This document shows, piece after piece, positions 36,196 through 47,269 of a DNA stretch of 64,000 bases. The stretch is from Platycnemis pennipes (Eukaryota > Arthropoda > Insecta > Odonata > Platycnemididae): contig OW121854.1 of the NCBI GenBank assembly GCA_933228895.1, positions 57,206,609 to 57,270,608 on the forward strand, in the 5' to 3' direction. A model generated the notes under the pieces. It saw only the letters and a list, made by a program, of their open reading frames with translations. It ran no database searches and was not told where the DNA came from. The translations under genes and the position numbers were made by a program. Every line of letters begins with the position of its first letter. Position 1 is the stretch's first letter.

Positions 36196-37244
36196 GAAAT
36201 AGCGGTTCCTACTTCAAAGCTGACGATAGAGAACCGTAGAATTCCGTCCGTCACGCGGAACGCAATTCTCTGAATTCCTGGCTTCTGACTTTAAAAATTC
36301 ACTTCAAAGTTGTCTATCCTTCCACCCTTCCTTCTTCCAATCCCACCCTTCTGTTGTGAAGGGTCTTCAAGTGCGAGGCAACTTCAAAATGAGCAATAAA
36401 TGAGCAAAAATCAGTGATGTATTCGACTGACAAGTCTGGGCTTTAATGATTCTTATTCAGTTCTCTCGCATCGAGAGCCAAGTTGAGTACGTGGCAGCTC
36501 GTAGCTGAGTGTGAAATGAATTTTTAGCGATTTACTCATCAAATTATATGTAGATTTCACCTTAAACAAAATGAAGAATGTGTTCATATTTGATTTCCGC
36601 TATTCTTTTTCAAAGAAGGAGGTGGCTTTGTTGTTTGTGACCGATTAATGACGCATCATTTTCCTCGCATTTCGTGGAGGCAATGATAAATCTACTATAT
36701 AATGCATGTCAATGAATACGTTACACGAAGCATGTAAAGCCTGTCCTCGACTTATAATTGACATACTTTGGATGCCAAAGGTGCATGTTTGAAGCGGACA
36801 ATCCGTATAGTTATAGCATGGTTACAATTCTGTCCCATAGACTATTTCTTGAGGGATAGATCTATGCCATTCCTAGGTACTGTGGTGTTCTCCGGTTCTC
36901 ACCTTCCGAGGTCATGTCGCAACGTATAATCTAAGCTCAGTCCTAAGCAAAAACTATCCGTGCTTGAGAGAGAGCAAGACGACTTGGCTCATCAACGAGT
37001 TTCGTTTTCTTCTAGCGGCCGTAAAGACGTATGCTTTTCTTTTATTCCTCGTTAAGAATTGTGGCTTGCATTTGATTTTTTTACTGACAGGTGGAAATGG
37101 TCTGCACAATGCATATAGGCATTTTAATGTTTAATCTGGCTTCCTACATTTAAATGCTTGAACGTGACCGCGTTTGAGGGGTTTTTGGAATGAGCTGGCC
37201 GTTTATATACATTTCTAATGTATCATGTCACATATTATCGAGTT

Positions 37245-37335
37245 GAACGTGGTGACCACTCAGAGGGTGTTTTACTGGCTAAGCACATCAAAGATTGCGG
37301 GTTTGAATCTCTTTGGGGGCATGGATATTGTGTAT
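37245..37335 (+). repeat. tRNA-like SINE head
   Basis: A box-A-like GGTGTTTTACTGGCTAAGCA and box-B-like GCGGGTTTGAATCTC (about 37298-37312) are at tRNA-like spacing. No body or flanking duplication was established. Confidence 0.4.
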
Positions 37336-37477
37336 CTGTAAACTTTTTAAGCATACGACATATGTTGCAATGTAATCTACGCACTTGCAACTGAAGCAAC
37401 TGAAAACATTCATCTGCTAACTATATAGTTTTTGTGTAGATACTTATTATATTCGTGACATTTTATGCTTTGATTCC

Positions 37478-37572
37478 ATTACATTTCTTTTTATTCTCTC
37501 TTTGCAGGTAAGTTACCTGACCATTAGCTTTATTATGCCGTCGTTCAATTCACTGCTCATTGTCTGGTAAGT
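37478..37572 (+). promoter_or_regulatory. candidate recursive splice site with downstream second donor
   Basis: A pyrimidine-rich tract (about 37482-37503) ends in TTTGCAG at 37501-37507 and is followed with no gap by GTAAGTTA at 37508. A 3' splice site abutting a consensus 5' splice site is the zero-length exon, or ratchet point, known from very long introns in Drosophila and vertebrates. A second good donor, TCTG|GTAAGTTA, begins at 37567. That would define a 59-nt exon (37508-37566), like the short RS-exons that compete at such sites. The alternative is an ordinary cassette exon or chance. If real, the host gene is on the plus strand and the surroundings are intron. Confidence 0.45.
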
Positions 37573-37574
37573 TA

Positions 37575-38075
37575 TTTCTTGGCCTTTTTTATTTTTAAGT
37601 ACTCAAGGGTGGGTTTTAATCTACAGAAGATCAGATGAAAAACATTAGAAATTCTGAGGGACCAGATAGAACTGGAAGAAAATCAAGTACAAACTAAAAA
37701 ATAATTTTTCGTTTATCATCTTTGTCGGTTATCATGATGACAAGGAAATATTCTACCAAAAATGCTATCTCTTGGGGGCATTTATGCATGAAATACTACT
37801 TACTATCTCCTATCTATTCTCGTCACACTATAGTTATGCTGCCCCTTTTTAAACGCGTAACACTCTCCAAAAGAGTTGAGTGAAGGGACCTAAGATTCTT
37901 ACCTCTCTTGAGATTAATAATTTTTGGTTAAGGCCCATGAAGTTCATAAGCCTTTGCGTTTGTGCTTACCCCTAATTCACCGCACTCTACGTTATGGAGT
38001 GGTCCAGCGTCAAGGCCACTCATTCTTCGTTTATTTATTTTTTTTTTGGAGGCCGGCTGGATAAATTGCTTCCAA
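37575..38075. other. non-coding stretch, no gene seen
   Basis: AT-rich DNA immediately downstream of the candidate recursive splice site; nothing recognised. Confidence 0.5.
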
Positions 38076-38079
38076 GCGT

Positions 38080-38750
38080 CTGTCTCGAAGGGCGCGCCCT
38101 CAAGCACCAACCCTTTCGGCGGTTGTTACGAGGTGAGATACCGAGAGGAAGCGCCTACTGATGTGCGGCCCTTCGGCCGTTTCATGCTTATAAAAAAAAC
38201 ACCCTTCATTTGCTGGCTTTAATAATATTAAGCCCCGCGGAACCCGACACCTCTCGAACGCTTTTAAGCCGCATAAAATTGCCGGGCATTCCATCCTCCG
38301 TCCGGACTCTTGCGTACTCTCGTTCATTCCTCGCCGTCCCATTTCGAGAGCGGACGTTTTTAAGCGGGATATCCTCTTCCCTCTCCCCTCCTCTTTCGGT
38401 TCGCCACCTATGCGTGGAAAAAACGTCGCTCGGCCGTCGAGGCAGGCCGAGGGACCCGTCAAACGAAGGTTTGCAGCGCGTAGGTGCTCCGTGGGACGGT
38501 CGCCGCCTCTGGTGACCGATGTAGGCACCCGCGGCGGGGTCGAAACGTCGCATATGCGGCGGTCGCGACCTCTCTTTCGCCCCTCCCGCCACTCCTCCCT
38601 CCCTCCCCGCCTCCCATTAGTCTCCTCTTTACATTCCTCTCTCCCTTGACGTCCCGCCTCTCTCTCTCTCCCTTCTCCCTCCCTCCCCCTCGCTCCTTTC
38701 AATTGCCCCCGCCCCGCGCTGTCTCGCATTCGCCAAACGTTTATTCCAGC
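38080..38750. promoter_or_regulatory. CpG-rich patch followed by pyrimidine-rich tract
   Basis: CG dinucleotides are frequent from about 38085 to 38580 (for example GTCGCTCGGCCGTCGAGG near 38424), followed by a C/T-rich run to 38750. A 209-codon minus frame crosses the whole patch, but its C-terminal two thirds is ordinary-looking and its N-terminal part is a low-complexity Arg/Glu/Gly run read through the pyrimidine tract. Overlapping frames are open on the other strand as well. I therefore read this as composition, with host promoter or first-exon sequence as the alternative. Confidence 0.3.
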
Positions 38751-38754
38751 CTTC

Positions 38755-41700
38755 TTTCCCCTCTCGTTTTTCCTTCACCTTCATCCTTCACCTGTTGGGA
38801 TTCCTTTTTCTTCGGAGGTACCTCTCCACTTGCCGCCTGGTTGTGCCATATAAAATTTTATTTAATTCGTTTTGTTTGAAAACGATGCTAGATCTGCTTG
38901 TTTAAGTATATACTCCTGTCTCTCTGACCTCTAACAGTCAAAAATATTTTAATTAGTAACATTTGGTATGCCTTTCAATCCCTAGAACAAAATAAACGCT
39001 GCTAATTGTAAGATCAATTAGTGTCGGTTTCTTGCGTGCTTTGCTCTACCTTTTACCGCGGTGCGAAGTTTTTTTTTAAATGAGTGATACATTTATTCTT
39101 TCATAAAATTCGTGTGACTTCCTTAAATGATAGCTTGGTCATTTAAATATAGTTAGTGGGTACCTTGTTCTCATCTTAATTTTCTGTATGGGTTCTCTTT
39201 TCCTTCCCCCCGTAATTTTTTTTTCTAATTCTCAAATTCAGCAGATGTCAGTTGCCAGTGAATATTAAGCATCTGTGCAATATTGTCGGTACATATCCAA
39301 ATCCACTTATTTTTCAATATTTGTTATAGATTCTTACATCCGATCGTCTCCTTCAAGCTGGATATTGCCTATCCTTTAGCGTCGCTCTGTCCCTCCTTTC
39401 CATTCTCATCGGCCGTCTAACCTTTTGCAATTGTGTTCCGCCTGCAAAGTTGAACGGCTGCTAATGCCGCATGGGCTGGGAGTTCGAATTCCGTTGCGGT
39501 CAAAGTCGCCTCAAAGATCGTCGAGGGTACGTAGGACTTGCGCTCTGTTCGATGCGAGGCTTCGGTTTTACGACTCGTTGGGTAATGAATTTCCGTCGAA
39601 TTGTAGGGAAGGGCTTTCTGATAGGTTTCCGCGTAGTTTCCTTGTAATAAAAGAATCACTGGAGTCTGTGAAACTAACTTCACTTGCATTCCTAAATTTA
39701 TTGCATGAGGGTTTACGTTTGCGGTTATAAAGACGCTGTGGATGCCATAACCTTCGAGAGGTTCCTATGAAGCTTTGATTTATTTTTTGCTCTGGCAAAC
39801 TTTTGCTTTTGCTATAATTTCATTTTGTGGCATCTCACTTATTTGCTTCCTTATTTGATCTTATCTTATATTTATTCCTTGACCCCATCGCAAGGCCGAG
39901 AAACACTTAAGGGTGTTCTAATGAATTAATGTTGTATTGTCTTAAAACTTGGAAGAAATGTAGCCATTGCGTTTAAATGGGGAACATAGAAATCGGGTTC
40001 ACACCTATTTGAAAGTGAAGATTTTTATCTACATTATAGATTGCATGCCGACGTAATTTTATGGATGCCCAGGTTTGCTTTTACTTCATGTCAGCCAACC
40101 TTGGAAAGTGATATAATATATCCTGTGATTTGGGAATGTATAAAGTTTTCCTTTCCAAATGGTCAAAGGGCATCCCGGTAATAGCTTCTGAATGCCACAT
40201 GTAAGTTTCTTGAACCAACCAGCCAACCAAGTTTTTTTGCAATTCGGAAAGGAAGAAAATATCCAGTTATTCAAGCACGCGGGGGTTGGGTTTGTTAAGG
40301 TGATTCATATTGTTCCCATCCCAAGGGCTCGAGTTCAACTTCCAACTGCTCTTTTCAATTTCACCTCACTTGCAACATGTTAGTTTTGTGCAAGGAAAAT
40401 GAGCTATCTTATGGGACTAATTTAAAGACGCATTAAATTCTCTTAGACGTATTTTTGGGGGAAGTCGAGTGAGGTAGTAAACGTTGGCAAATGAGTGAAA
40501 AGGTAATTTCCGGAGAACGTTGATTTGTTCGTCTTATAGATTTATGGAAACAAGGTACGTTTATTTTACGGTGTATCGGCTCGATTATTTCACAGAAGTG
40601 GCGCTCTTTTAATTTTTTGTCCATCACTCACGGAGTGAATCCGCTTTTCAATCCAATAAAAAAAAGACCGACCGGTTGTCTCGATTTAGGGACCGAAGTT
40701 CACGTGGAACAGATTAAGTCATTCTACGTCGACCGAATCTTGACGCAGTTTATGATATTTAAAGATGCATCGATTAAATCATCATCTTAATGAATCTGTT
40801 TCTATGTAACAGATGAAAGATCGTATTAGCTGAAGAAAGGCTACCTATTCAGATCCTTCGAATTGTAGTGAAGTTCAAAAGTCGACGTTTCACGATCAAA
40901 TTTGGATACAATTTTCGAATACAAATCAACAGAGGTGGACCGTGTGATTAAAATAGCCTTAGGTTCAAAATTACTCATACAATTCTTTTGGACCAAAAGG
41001 ATTGAAGTTGCCCTAAAATCTGATCCAATAGTATGAAACCAACGATTCAGAGACTTCAACGACTCAGAGAAGAAGTTAGGATAGCTATCCTCATCGTGAG
41101 AATACTTTCGTTGGAGCTCTTTGGATTATAGTCTTGCGGTAACAGCACAGATGTAAAGGATTAAAATATGTAGCCCTGTGGTAGACATTGTAGGGTATTG
41201 TAATGAATTTATGAACGATAACAAGAGCGTGATTTACATGATGGTAAAATTGCGGTTTGCACTGCTTGTACAGATGCGGTTGTGGCAGCATTTTCCATTG
41301 CTCGCAATTTTATCGTATTTTATTAGCCGTCTGTTTTGGAACAATAAATAGAGCCCTTGGAAACATCATTCTTTTCATCCAAATTTGTAAAAAAAAAAAT
41401 GCGTTATGATGAACATTTTTGACCGAAATTAGTATCAAAATTTGACCGTGGGACATCGGATTTATAGTAGGTACCTTACCCCTTACGAGAGCCAGATCTT
41501 CGATGCCTTCTTAGTTCCTTCCAGGTAGCCGGTCCGCGTGGCGATGACAGCTAGACTTTCCAACCCCGTTTCCATGTGTCCTTCTGAGAGTCTTGAGTCT
41601 TTCCTTCCCTTCCTTGCACCTCGCATACCTGCCGTCTCACATGACGGCGCATTGTGTTTAATTCCTTGGCGGCCTGTTCCTGCGCCCGACGTATTCTCGT

Positions 41701-42390
41701 TCCTCCTGTCTCTCGTCCTCCCGAGGCGAGTCATCTTTCCGTCGCCCCTCTACGTGTTATGCTCAGCATGCTTGGTGCACGTCAACCCTACATCCCTCTC
41801 TCTCTCTCTCTCTCTCTCTCCACTCTCGTCATTCCCATTCTTCCATTGTTACTGACGTGGTCTTCTTGCTTCGCCAGCATCCTTCCACTCCCTTTGACCT
41901 CTTCGTTCACGCCCGAAGACTTATCCATTCCAGGCGGTCCTTTTTTTATTTACACATTTTCTTCCTTGTGGTTCCGAACCATTTCAGATCGTTTCCATCG
42001 CCTCTTTCGATTTCATCCATCAATTCCGTATGCTCCGGGTTAGTTTCGTTCCGTTTGTGCGTATTTTTTGCCACATGTTTGCCTTGAAGCGATGGTAGGG
42101 ATGGAGAAGTAAAGGAGTAGGTAAATATGGGAAGACAGGTCGTGAGAAACACGCTAAGGTCTTAAAAAAATATATTTTCTGTTTAATTTATTTCAATCTC
42201 CACCTCGTCCAAAACTTCTTCCAACTATAACCCATCCGTCACCTAAATATAATAATCCATCTATTATTTGCCTCTTAAATTCTTCTTATCCTCTACTATC
42301 CCATATGCTGCTGCAATTTCGTTGAGGTGTTAAAACGTTTGATCTGGGCAGGAAAAGGTCTCCCTCGTAAACTTGTGGTATACATATCTT
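38755..42390. other. non-coding stretch with microsatellite
   Basis: No gene recognised. A possible tRNA-like head lies near 39449-39510 (box-B-like GGGAGTTCGAATTCCG at 39479). A long CT repeat occurs at 41796-41821 within pyrimidine-rich DNA. A 72-codon minus frame at 40841-41059 has varied composition but no known motif. Confidence 0.45.
41796..41821 (+). repeat. (CT)n microsatellite
   Basis: Thirteen perfect CT units, the longest dinucleotide repeat I see in the window. Shorter CT runs lie at 58286-58300 and 61546-61560. Confidence 0.9.
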
Positions 42391-42394
42391 TTCT

Positions 42395-42655
42395 CTCACT
42401 CTCCTTAGGACTTCTTTGTTTGTCACTCGGTCGATCCATTTTATCTTCATCATACATCAGTAGCACCACGTTTCGAGCACTGCTAGCCAAGACTTTTCTG
42501 CACTGCTATCGTCCATGCCTCAATGCCATAAAGAAGTCTAGTTGCATGTTCTAAAGTAGAATATACATTAAACACTTCATTATAACTTCTAGTGAAGTGT
42601 TTCCTTACTTCCATGCTTGTATTTCCTGCTGTAAGCAGATTCATCTTTTGATAGA
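42395..42655 (-). repeat. RTE/Jockey-like retrotransposon 3' relic
   Basis: The minus strand retains the order of the 30.6-kb copy: CAGGAAATACAAGCATGGAA then GTAAGGAAAC near 42600-42635, a TTCTTTATGGCATTGAGGCA segment near 42517-42536, then GATGAAGATAAAATGGATCG and GAGTGACAAACAAAGAAGTC near 42410-42452. The last two encode the M-K-I-K-W-I-D-R-V-T-N-K-E-V block. A roughly 55-bp interruption (about 42540-42595) and stops show decay. Confidence 0.65.
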
Positions 42656-42659
42656 ATGT

Positions 42660-43970
42660 TCTTTTCGTCTAGGCATTTCCACTATTTCCTTCTTACATTG
42701 GGCATCGTTGACCTCTAGGATTCCTAAATTACATTACCCTTTCACCCCCTCGACCTTTCGTTTTCCTTTTCAAGTGTTAGGGTGTGGTAAAGAGACTTTT
42801 TCAATACCGAAGAAGTTATTACTTTACAAGTCGGAGATTAATGGTGGGTAAATTGTGGGTCATTGAAGAGTATTAATTGGATGTTCCGGTAATACACTGA
42901 TATGAGATGTGCATAATTCGTTGATTTAGGTCTCGTTTGATCCTGCGAAAAAATGTGGTAGTCTTAAAGAAAAAAGGACTTGGTGAGAGGCAGTACGAGG
43001 GAGAGTGGGTAAGTGGAAGACAGGTTTCCCCAGCCCAAAGAGAGGTGTAATTTTTAGGAAGATAATATTAATATTTTCAGTAACCAGTTTTTACTCTATA
43101 CCTCGAAAGGCAGGTTCTGAGGGAAATGCGATTTTTGAGTATATCCTTCAGTGTAAATAAATCTTTGCAAACATATGTTACCCACATAGGTACCTCCTAC
43201 GCTTGTTATTACACAGTTGCCTTATTCGCCTCCCCCCTTTTATAGCATGCCATTATTCAGTATATTTAACTATCAACACTTGCTTGGAAAAGTCTTTGGT
43301 AAGCCGTTTATTCCAGAAGTTATTAATTAACCGGTCCATCCCAAACGGTTGACTGAAATTTTTTTTTACTTAACCTGCTCCTTACTTGCTTACGACATGT
43401 ATTTGTAACTTGTCTCTTGTTGGCTGACGTGCGTACTTCAACACGCGATGAAGAAGCATTAATGATAGTTTCTTGATTTCCTCCTCTTTAAATTTGTCTT
43501 ACCTACGTTTTCCGGACTTGTAAACAATAAATTTATGCATATATAATTTAATATGTAAATTATATTTAAGGACATTCGTCCTTCGAAATCCCTACTTCCT
43601 TTTTACGAGGCAATGAGTATGAGGAGTGATGACATGTAACTTTAATGCAACTCTAGTTGAGGTTCATTTGAAGTAGTAATTACCGAGTTGCTTCGTTTGC
43701 ACTTTCTTTTTTTTTTAGATTCAGTGTGGTTTAATGTGAAAATTGTAAACTGATTTCCTATTTTCGTGCAGCAAAATTTTAGCCTGCTTCGCAGCCAATC
43801 ATTTCTATTAAAACCATCGCGTGGTGAAATAAAACAAATGCGTTTACTGTCATTTAAGTTTATCGTAGTAACGGTGACGCAGAGTACACAATAATGGCTA
43901 ATTCGTGATATAGTTTATTGGGGAGTCGGTGTAGCATGTTGCTCCTTTAAAACCTCAAGAAATTTAATGG
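42660..43970. other. non-coding stretch, no gene seen
   Basis: AT-rich; nothing recognised. Confidence 0.5.
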
Positions 43971-43977
43971 GAATTAG

Positions 43978-44050
43978 GATGCTTATGTAGCTCACGTGAC
44001 CGTAAATCATCGGGTCCCGGGTTCGATTCCCGGCCAAGGTAATTGTTTTT
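43978..44050 (+). repeat. tRNA-like sequence or SINE head
   Basis: A strong box B, GGGTTCGATTCCCGG (44019-44033), is preceded by ATGTAGCTCACGTGACCG as a box-A-like stretch. The sequence does not close a standard acceptor stem, and a T-rich segment follows at once, so a SINE head or tRNA pseudogene is more likely than a functional tRNA gene. Confidence 0.5.
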
Positions 44051-44129
44051 TTCTCTGTGGAAACTCCGCTATTGTAAATGAAATATTTTTTTAATTGCTG
44101 CATTAGTCGTGAACTTCCGTGATTTCCCT

Positions 44130-44192
44130 ACCGTATGCCTCTACATTTACGGATCATCCTGTAAGCCACCTCGAGGGTGGGTGACAATGTTT
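44130..44192 (-). repeat. CR1/Jockey-like retrotransposon 3' end, fragment
   Basis: On the minus strand the sequence reads TTGTCACCCACCCTCGAGGT then GGCTTACAGGATGATCCGTA and AATGTAGAGG, a diverged version of the conserved 3' end found at 12.3 and 20.4 kb. Confidence 0.5.
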
Positions 44193-44720
44193 TAATAATC
44201 ACATTCATGCAACTAAGGGATGCTATACTACTTATACTTTATAGAAAGGTTGTAGATATGAATTTGCGAGGGACGGGTAATTTAATTGTTATTAATATCC
44301 GTTGTATTTTAATAATTATAAATTGGTTATGCATTTACCTAATATATTTTTTTATGACTCCAATGACAAGAAAGGGTGCATTTAACATGAAAATTAGTTA
44401 TATTTTCATGTTCAATTTCAGATGCGTTGCTGACACATGCTTACATTTCACCTACTTCTCCGTTTGCTATGCTGTCTCTAAATTATATTTTTATTCGTGG
44501 TAAAAATGAAACTCTAAAATTTAAATTATCCGTACGGCAGTCTATCTCTGTAATCTTGTTTTTATTATCAAAAACAACGTAACACGTGGGTGTTCTTAAC
44601 AAATTTCATAACGTCATCATTTAACGGATCGGCCTCAAGTTTATTTAAAAGAGCATAGTTGTGATTTTCATCGTGTGAGATGACTTTCTTCGCGTGAGGA
44701 CGTTATCTCAGTATTCCCCA

Positions 44721-44725
44721 CGTCG
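44721..44725 (+). repeat. 5-bp target-site duplication, left copy
   Basis: CGTCG directly precedes the CACAGTG end. The same CGTCG follows the other end at 48715-48719. Five-base, GC-rich duplications are characteristic of Transib transposons. Confidence 0.9.
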
Positions 44726-44763
44726 CACAGTGGTCGGAAATCGAAAATACCTGGCCAAAATTC
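44726..44763 (+). promoter_or_regulatory. RSS-like terminus: heptamer and weak nonamer
   Basis: The first seven bases, CACAGTG (44726-44732), equal the consensus V(D)J recombination signal heptamer. After 22 bases the sequence CCAAAATTC (44755-44763) matches six of nine positions of the ACAAAAACC nonamer, close to the 23-spacer arrangement. In Transib the ends are the transposase binding and cleavage sites. The heptamer match is exact; the nonamer match may be chance. The same arrangement occurs at the other end. Confidence 0.7.
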
Positions 44764-45672
44764 AAAAAGTGATTTTTTCAAGCCAGGAAGCTGAAACTTT
44801 GCATTAATATTCTCAAAAGACCTGTGCATGCGATGACGCAAAGCATTTTCCGTAGTACACAGCACTTAACAATTAGCATGAGGTCAAAGTTGCACAAATT
44901 TCGCAAAAATTGTCTACACTCAATTTTCTCACGAAATCTTCAAAATCAAGCCCATACTAAAGCATTATGTGTAAATAACTGGAATAAAAAGTCATTTCAT
45001 TAGATGAAACAGTTTTTTGTCTTTGTTCTCATGTAGTCTGCTTACATTTTTGTAATTATTTACCAAAGATATTAAACAAAATGGCAGACCCTCATTTTTG
45101 GTCATTTTTTTAATATATGTAGAGAAAAAGTAAATTGCATCGCCGAGCATCACGGAGTAACTTATATGGGGAAACTATACAAAGCTTCCACAGTGCGAAT
45201 CCGATGAGTGATGCTGCGACCGTTTGCGACGCCGAATTTCACATCAGTTTTTCGGTCGCGCGGTCGAGTCTGGTTGAACCCGCCTGCAGCGGGGAGTAAC
45301 GTGGCGCGGCAAGTGTGTGGACTGGATTGTAGTCGCATCCACTCCGCTTTGGAGATTTTCGAGATACAAACATTGACAAGATCCTCCATGCATTATATTT
45401 TGCAGAAATCGCGGAAAAAATTACGCATTTTATCACGTGGGGTAAAGGTTTAGGAGGTACTGAAAGACTTCTTTCTTCGGGTTCACTGCACCGCGGGAGT
45501 TTCTCTTCTTACCAACTTGACACCGCCTAGCGACGAATACGTACACTTTTAACGGAGACAGCATGCATACCACACAGGATTATTGTCCATTCGAGGCCAC
45601 CCACCCACAGCTGGTGTCGCACGGCTGCAATTCCCCCGCCCCCTGCACTGCGGTTGGGCTTTCGGCGAAGGG
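44726..45672 (+). repeat. left long terminal inverted repeat of the Transib element
   Basis: 947 bp. Compared base by base with the reverse complement of 47769-48714, it differs at two places only: base 44839 (C here, T in the other arm) and one extra T in the T-run at 45013-45018. Identity ends abruptly after AAGGG at 45672. The arm contains a GC-rich middle (about 45180-45340) that keeps frames open on both strands, but no family motif was seen in it. The inner end cuts into the transposase gene. Confidence 0.95.
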
Positions 45673-47267
45673 CGAAGGGAAAAATCTTATATGACGATGC
45701 AGTGTAGATATGCCAAAATTGTAAGTGTCCATATTAATTGATCTTTGGGCCAATTCATTACGTTTATTCATACTTGAAATTTTTGCCCCACAAATATAGC
45801 ATTTCATGCTACCACTCTCCGTCAATGCGTTGCATACCTAATTTGGAAGTTTTCGTTTAGTTAACACATTAAAATAAAATTATGACTTTTTTTTGACAAT
45901 TTTAGACGTTGTACCTTTCCGTTCATCGTGGTGAGAAGCAGAGGAAAATTAATGGAGTAGTTTTTCCATTTGAATGTATTTAAAGTATCACATTGCCTCT
46001 TTATATACATCTCCTCTGCCTTCGCCACTTCTTTCGTCTCTTTGATCCATTGAAGGCGAATGGGGCGGCAGAATCTTGTTGACGATGGCCTAGGGTTCAT
46101 CCAAATAATTGCACCTAAAGTATAAGGAAATGTCTTTAAACATCAGAAAATATTATGAGTAATAATTAAATGTTTTTACAAGAGATTACGGAAAACATCT
46201 ATTATTCTTTGTCATTGTTACCTGTCTCGTCGTTCACTAAACGCAGTGGCACTAGGGAGCTGATCAACAAGAATTCATCCGACATCGATTCTTGATGCCA
46301 TCTTTGCTTATACCTAGAATGACTTGAGCTTCCGTCAAAACCATATTTACAAATTAATGTACAATTTATATTACGCGCGGTTGTTGAATCTCTGGAAATG
46401 CATTCCAAGATACGCAATTCTGTATGATGTAGTAGACTTTGAAGTTTAACTTCACATGAGTCCTCTAAAATAATAACTTCACTTGGATAAGTAGCACTTT
46501 TAGCCATCAGTATTCTTTCGTAACTGGGATATAATTTATGGCCATGACTTTCTGCTACTTTTCGAAGACCTATATACTGGCTCTTCGTGAGTTGCATGGA
46601 AATAATTAGAGATAGAGCCTCTTCCTCTGACATAGTTGTTGGCATCAGGTCAGTTTTCTTCCACTTCGACAGTACTCTTCTAGACCTAGTTGGTGTGGTC
46701 GTGGTAATTTCTTTGATGAGCTTGGAGGCTGCTTCATCTCCCTCTTCTCTCAATAGAGGCCGCGAATGAAAGAGCTGCCGCAGAATGAGACGATCTCAGA
46801 CATTCTGTTTTCCTTCTCTTTGATCTTTCGCTGAAAGTGCGAAAACATTTCGGCGGACGCCAAGACGTGCCTAATAAGGGTTGAAATGCAAGAACAAATT
46901 TAATTTTTTTTCAATTATTAAAGGCACAGCGTCATTTCTTAATAATCATTAATCGTTCAGATATACTTACTGGACGACGTTGAAGAACCTGGCAAATTTT
47001 GCAGTAAATGTTCGGGAAAAACCGCATTTATCTTTAGCCATTCGCCATAACGCATCAAAAATCTCTCGTTATTCCGTGAGCTTCGTTCCCATCGTTGCAA
47101 AAATTCATTAAGACAGAACACCTTAACGTCACTTAAATCCCTTAAAACGTCATTATTCACTTCTAAATGCAACCTTTCGGCGATACATTTTAACAAATGT
47201 TTTCTTTTCATGCGAAATGACGCATTTTTCACTCCCATTAATATTTTATACATTTGCAAACGTGAGA
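45673..47267 (-). pseudogene. Transib transposase (RAG1-like DDE recombinase), multi-exon, broken and C-terminally truncated
   Basis: In intact form this is a DDE recombinase that cuts at the CACAGTG ends. Exon A runs from about 47267 to 46971 and includes FLQRWERSSRNNERFLMRYG. Intron A, 46871-46970, has donor GTAAGTAT. Exon B, 46870-46222, reads HVLASAEMFSHF and IVSFCGSSFIRG, then a frameshift near 46755, then EEALSLIISMQL, CKYGFDGSSSHSRYKQRW and DEFLLISSLVPLRLV. The Asp in FDGSS (codon 46334-46336) fits the first catalytic Asp. Intron B is 46115-46221. Exon C, 46114-45915, reads IIWMNPRPSSTRFCRPIRLQ and TMNGKV, where the family has Asp; here it is Asn (45921-45923). Intron C is 45838-45914. 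Exon D reads VCNALTES, the zinc-binding CYIC (45790-45801) and FGISTLHRHIRFF, then runs into the arm. The exon A/B junction is also one base out of frame. The part with the catalytic Glu is absent. Confidence 0.85.
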
Positions 47268-47269
47268 TT

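Noticed and set aside
40472..40490. TGAGGTAGTA, the let-7 microRNA seed
   Set aside because: The match to let-7 stops after ten bases and no hairpin partner arm is nearby.
40841..41059. 72-codon minus frame with varied composition
   Set aside because: No recognised family, no splice signals placed around it, and the length is within chance expectation.
44019..44033. Functional tRNA gene at the strong box B
   Set aside because: The acceptor stem does not pair and box A is poor; a SINE head or pseudogene is more likely.
45208..45453. 81-codon frame present identically in both Transib arms (also 47988-48233)
   Set aside because: The frame is duplicated simply because the arms are copies; frames are open on both strands in this GC-rich part and no motif is present.
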